Below the pieces are notes generated by a model. It had not been told where the DNA came from. It did not search any database and worked only from the letters and a program-made list of their open reading frames with translations. Source: Elysia chlorotica (lineage: Eukaryota; Mollusca; Gastropoda; Plakobranchidae). Taken from it: a stretch of DNA of 64,000 nt. The translations under genes and the position numbers were made by a program. This document shows, in pieces, positions 11,628 through 23,600 of this stretch. How positions within the stretch are numbered: the stretch's first letter is position 1; every line of letters starts with the position of its first letter. The DNA lies in contig RQTK01000083.1 in NCBI GenBank assembly GCA_003991915.1, positions 112,207 through 176,206 of the forward strand. The letters run 5' to 3'.

Positions 11628-14600
11628 TTCACATACACTCTCTCTCCCCCCTCTGGTTCATGGCTTATTCAAGGGTGTTCTTGGACAATGGAAGAGGAAA
11701 TTGCTTGATTATATTTCTAAGTTCAGTATACCTTTGTCATTTTTCTCTCTATATATAATTTTATGTTTGTTTTCTTTTAAAGGTTTCTCTACAATCTGCT
11801 GTGCAAGAACCAGACAGTGACAGAGCAGAATCGTAGCCTCCTGGTGGAGACCCTCAGGTCCATATCAGAGATTCTCATTTGGGGAGACCAAAATGACAGC
11901 AGTGTATTTGAGTGAGTTCTGATATATTTTGTATGACCATCTGAAACATTTTTATCATTATAAATAATTGTTTTAATATATCATGGTATGTTCAACTAGC
12001 TGAGGAGTTTCAAAGTTTGAAAAAGAGTTTTTAAGATTTTAACATTTTCTTTTTTTTTTTTACTGCATTTAGGTTAAGCTACATTGGATTGAAATGAGTA
12101 AAAAAATTTTGTCTTCCTTTTCAGCTTTTTCCTGGAGAAGAATATGTTGTCATTCTTTCTGCGCTATTTGCAACAAAAGTTTGGTCGCTACATCTGTGTA
12201 CAGCTTCTGCAGACACTGAACATCTTGTTTGAGAACATCCGTAATGAAACATCACTGTGTAAGAAAACTGCTGCACTTTTTTTTAATAGGCTCTCATGTT
12301 TTTAATATATAGTTATCCTTTTTATAAGTTTAGATCAGTTAAACCACATCTGTTTGTTTTACTTTCAGATGTTTTTCTTATTTTAATATACTTTTGACAC
12401 TATTGTTTTGCTTCTATTTCATAAAACATGAGGTTATTTTCTGAATACTATGTTGATTTTCATAAAGTATCAGAAGACTGTCTGTACACTTTAATTTTTT
12501 TTGGTCAAGATAAAAATCATGAATGGTTTTAATATTCAGCTTTTTTTTTTTTTACACAAATTTCTTATTCATTGCACTCATTATCTTTTTTTTCTGAAAA
12601 AAAAAAGAAGAAGAAGACTAAAATAAAAAAATGTATCTCCAGACCCTCTTTTAAAACTAAAAGTAGAGTTAAAGACATGTCTGTAGCTTTGTTGTTTGGA
12701 GAACAGATATTGCTTTCAGGCTAGGTAGTCAAAGCTTGCCACCTTGGCTTGGCTAAATACATCACATCGTCTTAGAAAGAGGAGAGGATATGGACACAAA
12801 ATTTTGCATTCCACTACAAAAGATTTAGTCTCTAACCACCATGTTTCTTTCCTCAGACTACTTGCTGTCCAATAACCATGTTAACTCCATCATTGTTCAC
12901 AAGTTTGATTTCTCAGACGAAGAGGTATGTATTTCCAGGGGAATAAATGCTCCACCAGTTTCCTTTTCATGGTGTTAGAGTTATGTAATTTATGGTTTGT
13001 TTTTTTTCTAACCCCAAAAATTGAAGGTTCTGCTTTTTATGAATATTATTAAATCATATGGAAATTTGATATTGGACAGGGATGAAAATGCACACATAAT
13101 TTTCCTCATGGCAAATATGAGCCTGGTATATCATATCCTGATGTTGCGTTTGGCAGAGTGTTAGTTGAATTACAGTGCAGAAGACTACACCATTGTGTGG
13201 CACTTGGCTCAAATCAGAGGACCTCATACTGTAAAGGTTCCAAGGCCTAATTTTTATTCTGACATTTTTTTTTCACACGGGGCAACACAGAGACAAAACA
13301 AGGGATACCACGGCTGTCTCATCCAGTCATCCAGTCACTTTATTCTGACACCAACTCAACCAGAAGGGAACAGGGTAGTTTGAGATTGTATCCTCCATTC
13401 TTTTTTTTTTTTTCCAATTTGAAATCAAATCATGACAAATGTTAATATTCAATGTTTTCTCCAACTCAGGTCATGGCATATTACATTTCCTTCCTGAAGA
13501 CACTGTCACTGAAGCTGAACAAGCACACCATCCATTTTTTCTACAATGAGGTCAGTATAACTTTAGGCAGGACTGTTAGTGTTACACTCCAGCAGTGACT
13601 ATGTACTTCTGAGCTTGCTTCAATGTCTCCTAAAGTCATGATTCTTTTTAGTACCCTTTTTATGTCATTTTGGTTTTTATTCTCTACATCATTTATTATA
13701 AGGCCACAAATCTCTTAAACAGCAACAACAAAATGGCTCTCTCAGTGGTGGTAATTATATATCTTTTTCGGTTGTTAGTTTAACTCTGAGATTGTTCCAG
13801 TTAACTTTCTTGACATTTTAGAGCAAGGCAGTTCTAAAATAAGAGATATGAATCTTTTAAGATGTGACTTTGTTTAGCTGGGGCATCAAATATGATCTTG
13901 ATGCTTGCTGTGGTATGCATGTTCGAAGTTTGGTGTCTTTTTACTCTTTCTCTTTCTTGTATATCTCTTATCATTGTTGAGTAAAGTTTTTGTCCCAGGA
14001 TATGTTCTAATGAGTGGAATGTGTAAAGTAAAGAGGGATCTGGTTAGGATAAACCTCTTGGAGGTAGCTTGAAAGTTTATTCTATCCCAATTTTATATTA
14101 ACAGTGACTGTTAAGTAAAAAAAAATAAAGACTATCTTTAATCAAGGTTTATCTGAAGAACATTCCAGCATCGAAAGTACATAAATATGATTATAAATTC
14201 CCTCTTTAGGAAAAAAAGAAGATATTTTTTCATTAATCTAAAAGTTTGGAAATTTTACTTATGAGAATGAAACATTGAAAATGTGCTAAATATTAGAATC
14301 TTGAAATATGATATGGGTGGTATGTTACGCACTCAGGGATGGTTAAGTGACATATTTTATTTCTGAATCCCATATTTCCGAGGTTGTTAAACACTTTCTC
14401 ATGGCTCTCTCAGTGGTAGTAAATATATATATCTCTTTTTCGTTATTAGTTCAACTCGGAGATTGTTCCAATTAAATTTCTTGAAATTTTAGAGCAAGGC
14501 AGCTCTGAAGCAAGAGAAATGAATCTTCAAAGATATGACTTTGTTTAGCTGGAGCATCAAATATGATCTTAATGGTTGCTGTGGTATGCATGTCTGAAGT

Positions 14601-17600
14601 TTGGTGTCTTTTAAATCTTTCTCTTTCTTGTATATCTCTTATCAGTATTGTTGCGTAAAGTTTTTGTCCTAGGATATGTTCTAATGCAGTGGGATCTGGT
14701 TAGGATAAACCTCTTGGACGTAGCTTGAAAGTTTATTTTATCCCAATTTTATATTAACATTGACTGTAAAGTAAAAAAAAAAAAGACTATCTTAAATCAA
14801 GGTTTGTCTGAAGTGGATTCCAACATCAAAGTACATAAATATAATGATAAATTCCTTCTTTAGAAAAAATAAACAAGATGTTTTTTCATTAATTTGAAAG
14901 TGCAAGTTTGGAAGTTTTACCTATGAGAATAAAACATTGAAAATGTTAAGTGCTAAACATTAGAATCTTGAAACATGATATGGGAGGTATGTTACACACT
15001 CAGGGATGGTTAAGAGACATATTTTATGTTTGAATCCCATATTTCCGAACTTATTAAACATTTTCTCTCATGTAAATGTTCAAATTTTCTTGGAATATAG
15101 AAAGAGCATAGATAAAAGTCAGTTTGTTTTCCACAGTTTATAAAAAGAAAGTGCTCAACAGCAAGTGTTAAAAAGAGAAATTTCATGAGCCAAAGATAAA
15201 TATTTTTCATTTGATTGAAATGTTTATATTGTTTCACAGTGTAAAAATATTTTCCAATACTTTTGTTTCTTTGTCCTCTGTAAAGGATGATTTTAACATA
15301 AGTGGGAATGTCAATGCAGATTTTATTAGAAAGTAAATTTTCCTTTTTTTTTTTTTTTCCCATCATCATGCTCCCCTCTTGATCAATATTTTTCATTTTA
15401 TACGATTTTTTTTTACTAATCAGCAGCTTAGTGTTTTTATCTTATTTTGTTTCCAGTTTTAATCAAGGAACTTTAGAGCTTACAAATTTCCTGTAAGCAT
15501 AGTTGGTAATTTTGATTTTTTAAAATTATTTTAAGTTTGTTAAATTATTGAGCTTTGAAAATACTTTTGAAAAAAAAAAAAATTAAGTCCTGCTATAGGT
15601 GTTGAATGGCCACACTTCTCACAACTTGCAAATGATGTGACCTGATCATGTTACTGGGGGTGGCTGGCAGCTGCCATGCTAACTAAAGGGGCACAGCACA
15701 ACTTATTGCCAATTAGCCCTAGCTAGCACAGCTTAACATGTGGGACTGTCAAGATGATAAAAAAAAATTTTTGCCTGAAAATTTTTTTTATTGAAATCTG
15801 TCTCAAAGTCTTGTTTTATTAATTGCGAATGAATTTTAATTTTTTTTTTTTTTAAATATGTTATAGTTTCTGTCTGTTATGTGTTTTTGTGTTTTAATTT
15901 GTACCCATGAAAATGTTTCGCAGACCTCCCCCACACTAGTAAGTTTGATTATGCGCCTTGCACTTGTTATGTTTCTTGTTGCATTTAAATGTTGTCGAGC
16001 TCGGAGGCATGCTGTGTCTTTATAATGCATTGAAGTATAGAGTGGCAACCAGCTCTCCCTTTGTGTTGGTGTTGTGAGTCTAACCAAACATGTTTTAGGC
16101 ATGGATGTTTTTGTTGAATGTTACCCTTCCTCGCCATTCTTGCATTAATGAATATCTTTTTTGTGTTTATGCAGAGTAAACTAGTTAAAACTAAATTATG
16201 CCAATATTGTATGAGCTTATACTTGCTTCTAAAGGAAGTTTTTAAAAATCGAACTGTAATGCCAGTCATCAATGCGGTATGAGAATCAGCTGTGTGACTG
16301 TAAACTGGTTCTCGGTTCATTAAGATATTGAGAAAAAAAGTGGAGGGGAAGGGAGTGGGAGGTATAGGTGTACACACTCTTACTCTTATACATACTTAAA
16401 TGGTGATTCTAGCAAAAATTATGGGTATCTACAGGTGTTTCAGTTCACTGCTGAACCTGACATCATGTGGTGAATAAACTCTGTCAAGTTATTCATTGTT
16501 TTCCAAATATTCATAGGAGTTTGCTGTAAGAAATCTGGATGAAATAGAACATTTTTATTTCAAAATATGTAAAAGAACGAAATGTGTCATGTAAATTAAA
16601 AAAAAAAATTTTTAAATGCACTTGTTTACTTAACCGTGAATGCAGTTACTTCAAAATTATTTTGGTTTGACTTTTCTTCATGTTGTTTGAAGTTTCAAGC
16701 TTCTCTATTTCTTTGTGTATTTGTGTTTCTTTTTTATGTTTGTGTTTTAGATCCCTGCCAAATTCCAGCCAAAAGCAAATGGTTATCAGGTATCTGTCTG
16801 CTAGCTTGAGGCTCCTATTTACTCCTCACTAACCAAGTGCCTGAGCTAACATTAACTTTTTGTGCTGATTGCTCTCTCGATTGCCATACTATCTGCTAAC
16901 TCTCTAACTATATTTTTTCAGTGCTTTATATTTGCAACTCTTAATTGCGCTTTGCATATGCAATATTTACACTAACAGACTGCGGCTCATTTAAAAGGAC
17001 TAAAATATCTTTTTATTTTATTTCTGTTTGCTTGCTGTTCATATTGGTGTCAGTATAATGTGTCCGACTGAGGCCAAAGTTTTGTCATAGAAGGTATACC
17101 CATACTGTCTGCAGCATCAATAGAACACACAACATCTAAAGGGAAAATTATGAGCATCGGGGTGAGGCTGTCTGTCTGCTTGCTGGTAATATTGCTGTCA
17201 GTATTATGTGACCGACTGAGACCAAAGTTCTGTTATAGTAGGTACACCCATTCTGTCCATGTGTGGCATGTACAATTGTTAGACATTTCTTTGTCTCTGG
17301 ACGTAGCCTAGTTGCTGATGTGTGATGTTAGGAACCAACGAAAAACAGGCAAACATTCTTGAAGGTGACAGTACATCAGGTGAAAATAAACCCACTAAAT
17401 AAATAATTTAATGCAATTAAAGGGACAGCATGTCGTCTGGTTTTTGTAAGAAGCAAACAATCAATATATAGTAAGTATCCTTGATTCTCCATAAAAGTAA
17501 AGTAAACACTATTCAAAGGTTTCAGGGACTCCACCACCTAACCCTCATGTAACAAATTCTGTTCTTATTAACAATCATACAAACTGTGAAACTGAAACAA

Positions 17601-20600
17601 TATGTTTTTAAATGTCATTGCAAACAGAGCTTCATTGCCTTTCATTTGTACCCCACTCTCAAAAAAAAAATCTAGAATAATTCTATTTACCTTCAATCAT
17701 TTTCTTTCTTATTGTTGTTTTAATGAGTTAAATTGCATGTACATTGGGTTTTTATTTAGATTTTCACTTTACAGTTTTCTATTTATTTTAGTTATTAGTT
17801 GGTGTTTCCGCGGTTCTTGATAATCAGACATAAGAAATTATTTGCAATGGTTGAGTTTTGAGGGTTAGACATCTAATCATAAAATCATGAGCCACATACA
17901 TTATCCAACATTGTGTAAACATTATGTTTTGGTACTTGAGACAAGAAAAAAGTTCAGCATTTCAAGCACAAAGACCCTCATCAGGGTGTCCAGCAAGGAT
18001 GTTCTTAAGTCATATTTTTTTGGTTGTTAAGGTCCCAAATGTTCGTAAATTTGCAACAAGGGTAGTTAATACTTTGTTTTTTATTGGAAATGTTAATAAA
18101 AGGTGTAAAAAAATTAATTATAACATTTTTTTGTTGTTGAAAATTCCAACCCTCCTTAACCTCAAGGGCATTGGCAACTCGTAAGCCATACTTACAGTAA
18201 CATCTTTCATTCTTTCCTCTCTCTAGTGATCCTACAGTTAGGATAAACCTAGCAAGAGTGGATTCTGCTCACTCAGTGTACCATAGGATATGAGGTTTTG
18301 CAGAAGCACAAACACAATATATTAAAGTCATCCAAAAAGATTTACACGTTCAAGACAAAAAATCTTTTCCTTTCCATGACAACAAGCTCAAGATACGTTC
18401 ACGGTTGATATTTTCTCTAATCCACACTATAAAGTTTGATCCGCATGAGAATACCTATCCTATTCCTGTGCCATCAAATTATGATAATTAATTTTCCCCA
18501 AACTGATCGCATAACAAGGATAAGTATCCTCTCTGGGTTCCATTTGCGCCCTATCCGCATAACCCACCATTCTGATTTCTCTATCAGTGATGCCTCCCAT
18601 TTTGTCAGAATAGAAGAAATGGTTATTTTTTTATACATTTTTTTATCCTCCTTTCAGGAAGTGAAAGGTATACAAAATGGGAAGGCTGTGTATTCACAAT
18701 TACTGTTGCATAATTATGTTTTTTTCCTTCCGCGTAATTTCGAAAAATGATTCACCCAATGGGAAGAATGTCGGTTATACATGTATTTGATGAAATAACA
18801 TCAAAGGATGCTTGCAGCTTTTGTATATAATGTAATGTTCTCTGGCTGAGGGTTAATAACCTGTAACTGTTAAAGACTTTGCTTTTCTAACCAAAATTTA
18901 TTGACTCCCTATATGAGCCTGCCACCTAAGAACCCACTCTGTTGAAGAACCTGATATTTTTTTGTTATTTTTCTTTCATATGTCTAAGAATCGGATCTGG
19001 AAATCATGAGACTATCATGACAACCTCTCAAGTATTCTCTTGTGTCCGTCCACCCAAATGTCAATCACTCCTCTTGATCGCTTTACATCTGTAAGGCTAG
19101 GCTTATTTTTTCCATTCTTCAATCCGAATAAAGCTTCAGTTCTCTTTACAAACCAACATGCATTCTGATGACAGACTTGTAGTGCTGCCAGCTCAGTCCC
19201 CCTACGCTCCTAGCATAATGTCTGTAGATCAAATCTCAGCTGGTGCCCCTGTCTCTTTATATGATTCTTCTGGAAACCAAGAACATGCAAAATTCGCAAC
19301 TGATGATTAAAAAACAATAGTTAGTGATCCCTGCATTGTCGACTCACAGGCTGGTGCCCCTATCTCTTCATAGATTCTTCTGGAAACCAAGATGATTCAA
19401 AATTACCAATTGTTGATTTTTTAAGAAAATTGGTGATCACTGCATTGTCGACTCACAGTCACAGACTCACTCTCTTGAATTTGCATAAGAATTATTTGAT
19501 CCATTTTCTCTCCTTGTCACCTGAAGGACATGTTTCCAGGCGGAGATCGCTGCATCCATCATTAACTTGAAGCAGCAGAGCTGGTTGTTAAAGAAGGAAA
19601 GAAATGAGGATTTTTTGTAGTAGTTTTATAAAGAATGTGAGATTCTTAACTTGACTTTTCACTTACCTTTGGATCAATGATGTTATTAGTTAAGTACATA
19701 GGTATAAATCAAACTTGTTCTGCGTTAAAAAAAAGTTCTTGAAATTTTGTCTCAGCTCATTCAGAAACATATTGATCTTTATGGTTTCAGTTCTTTTCAA
19801 ATCTGAAGTCATCTAACTGTACCAACGATTTGGTAAGCCTATTTCTTTTAGCTTGGTTTTTACCAAATCCCTTCCAATTGGCTCTTTCTACGCCCCTATG
19901 TATTCAAAAGATGCACCATGATTCCTGCACTCCGAGATGCCTTGTACCTCTCTTGATATCTCTCCTGATGGAAGTAGCATTGGATCTTCAGTGAGATTCT
20001 GTCTTAAAAAGATTTATTAATAAGTTATTTATTACTCAATCTGTTTCCTTGATGAATTTTGATTATGCTTTGTACATTGTAAAAAATCGATTTATGGAAG
20101 CTATATACCTAACATAAATGGAGACACTCTAAAAGAACTATCGTCACTTTGGCATAAGCTTAGACAGAGTGCTGTTATGTGTAAACGGAAAATATTTTAT
20201 GCCAATCCTGTTTTTTCCAGCCCTACTCCCCTTTTTTTCCTTCATGTAGTTTTACATTATCACATTTCACAAGAGTCCAGTATCTAATTGAAAAAGTTAA
20301 AAGCCACACCTAATTATTGTCATGTACATATTTATGAAAAGGTTTTATTATTCATACTATAATTAGATATAAAATAGATTGTAATCTTTCGAAGCCAGAG
20401 CTTATAGATAGCTTTTCATACTTTTATGATTAAATTGCTTGTTAAATGTATGGCGTTTTTTTCGTCACCTTACCAATACTTTTTAAATTTTGTCTTTTTG
20501 AGATCTTGTCTTCCCTAATCTCTTATTGAAAATTATCTTTTTAATGGCTTAAAACGATGAGCATTTTGTTAAGAAGTTGTTTTCCAACTGCTGTGTTAAA

Positions 20601-23600
20601 GGTGTATTGCGCCATTTGCTTATTTAAGTGATATTCTTTGTGAAGTTAACTTATTGTTTTTTTCCATTAGATTTTACAATAAGTGAAGACTTTACTTTAA
20701 AAAATCTTTATGATGATTATAATTTTATCAACCACTAAATAATGTATGATTGAATAAAAGCATTATAATATTTTTAAACATTTTTCACGAAAACTGTTCT
20801 TTAAAGCTTAATAAGATAGACAAAATTTCCTTTAATTTATTTGCGTTTTTATTAGCTGTTCAATTTTCTTTGGATTTTCTCCTGCAGTCACAGGACTTTA
20901 TTCCAAACCATTTTGATGATGTGTTGCATCTCTCTGCCTCTCTTTCTATTCCTTCCCAGCACACAAATGACTTTGCTCTGTACACAGAAGCCATCAAGTT
21001 TTTTAACCACTCAGAGTCTATGGTGCGCATCGCAGTAAGGACCATTACTCTCAATGTCTTCAAAGGTATGTATATATACATAATTGATTATTGTAGTATA
21101 ACATTATGAGGTTGTCACTTTTTTTTTCTCTCTTTTGAATCCCACATTTCAGCTGTCGGTGAAAAGGTTTATCTTATTTTATCTTATTAAAGAAGTGAAG
21201 AGTTAATGAATTGAAAAGGAATATGAAGACACTTGTTAAACTTAAAGAACTGCGAAGTTAGTTCAAGAATGTCTGAAAAACAGAATAAATTAAAGCAAAC
21301 ATATGGAAATACCATTTTGAAATCTCATAAATTTCCCTTGCACATTATTTTGGAAACTCCACCCTGGTTTTTTTTTAAATCTCATATGCTTTTATATTCA
21401 GTTATTAGTTGATTAGATTTATTTTGGGTTTTGCCTTTGCTTTTTATTTAATATAGGATTCAGCAATCGAAAAGATTATTAGTATTTGTGGAATTGCCTT
21501 TTTACAATATTTGAAATATGATAAGAAATTTGTAATGATATACAAACTTCAATAACTTTCTCTTAAAACATTTTTGTTCTTGCTTCTTTCTATTTTTAGC
21601 ATTGTAAGCAATGAACTTAAAAAAAAAGTAATATTGACACCTTTAAAAAGCAACTAAAACACATCTTTTTAATGCATGATTTCCATTTAAGTTATGATTT
21701 GGCTATTATATCTACAATGATTGTGTCTTATGCACTAATTTGTGTATAAATATTTGATATTTTTACTCTCTGTAATTTTAAAGAAATTGTTGCTAAGACT
21801 TAATTACTGTTCGTTATTTTTTATGATGATCTTTATTATCTGTATTTTTAATCACTACGATAATGATATTTATATATAAAATGAAAGTTCTTTATTATCT
21901 GTATTTTTAATCACTACGATAATGATATTTATATATAAAATGAAAGTTCTTTATTATCTGTATTTTTAATCACTACGATAATGATATTTATATATATTAA
22001 ATGTACGTTCATTGTCATTCTGAACACTTTTTAAAGCGCACTGAGCCAGGCATTGTCTTGGGTGTTGCGCTAAATAAAAGCCATGTATTATTATTATTTT
22101 TTTTGCGGGGGGGGAGTCGTGAGTTGCATGTTATATTCACAAAGTATGGCACCCTTTTTTTTTTTCCTTTGCTTTTGTTTTATAATGAAACTTGCTTGGG
22201 GTTTCAAACTATTTTAGAATTAAAAATGGTTCTTAATAGTTCGTTGCTGAGCCAGCAGAATATAATCTCTCTTTTTTTTTAGTTTTGAGGCAAAAAAACA
22301 ACAGCAAAACAATAAACAATATATCCCTGTGATAGTATTAAAAAAGATACCATTGCTATACTTTACCTAATATAAAAACAACAACAAATCAGCCCATTTT
22401 AAATTAAACTTCGTCATGATATAGATGTAACAAACACATTTTCATATGCTACTTTCAAAATGGCATCTCATAGCCTATCTCTGAGATATGCCCCCCACCC
22501 TGCCAGCCCAGTGACGATATTGCCACATTGCTAACATAATGTTCTATCTCAAAATCAGTATATATTTTTTTTTAGAAAAACAAAAAGAAACTGTTGAAAA
22601 CTGTCTCTTTTTTTTTTTTAATGTAGGTGATTTTAAAGTCATAATTTTGCAAAATTCATCCCAGCCAATTTTTCTTGTTATTGAATAGATAGATGGGGAA
22701 TCATTCAAAGATTCTAAAGTCGAGTCAGTGTTATTTAATTTTGGTCTATCTGTGAGATACCATAGACTATTAAAATGTGTTAGCAAGGCGACAATATTTT
22801 TTGTGGCTTTGAACCAGCCCTAGCTAGCTATGGGCGATACCAGAGACCATTAAGTTAGCGAGGTGACAACATTATTGTGCTTTTGAACCGAGCTATCTAC
22901 GGGCAACGAACTGAACCGGTGCCTTTGTGTGTTGTTTACATGATGCTACTGCGTTTATTAAGTGTGCGTGACCACCCGTCACGGTCCCTTGGTTACGCCA
23001 GTGGACGACAAGGCCATGCTGAGCTACATCCGAGACCGGACGGCGGCGCCCTACTTCTCCAACCTGGTCTGGTTCATCGGCAACCACATCCTGGACCTGG
23101 ACGCCTGTGTCCGCCACGACCACGAGTGAGTCTCGTAGTTTCGTAGTTTACCCTGTCATTGTTAGAAATTATATCTTAAAAAAAAAATATTTAATATTCG
23201 AGTCAGTTCGGTAGTTTTGTAGTGTTGCCTGTCATTGTTAGAAATGAAAGCTTTAAAAAAATATTTAATATTCGAGTGAGTTTGGTAGTTTTGTAGTGTT
23301 GCCTGTCATTGTTAGAAGTGAAAGCTTTAAAAAAATATTTAATATTCGAGTGAGTTGAGTAGTTTTGTAGTTTACCTTTCATTGTTAGGAATGAAATTAA
23401 AAAAAAAAAAAAAAAGTTGAGTGAGTTTGGTAGTCTCGTAGCGTCGTCTGTCACTCTACTCATTGCAATTAATGAAATTGAAAAAAAGAAAAAGTAATGT
23501 TCAGTTGTGTTTGGTAGTGTAACCTGTCATTGTTAGGAATGAAGTTAAAAGAAATATATATATATTTACAATATTGATTGGCAAAGTCATGGTTGATATG

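Larger units (their letters stand above)
13733..15065 (+). repeat. Diverged tandem duplication, two ~665-bp copies
   Basis: Copy 1 (13733-14400) and copy 2 (14401-15065) both begin ATGGCTCTCTCAGTGGT and both end near GAATCCCATATTTCCGA with matching order throughout. Divergence is visible (substitutions and small indels), so this is older than the intron 1 duplication in VPS35L. Each copy carries one MITE-like element (GATAAACCTCTTGGA). It lies in CLEC16A intron 5. Confidence 0.85.
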
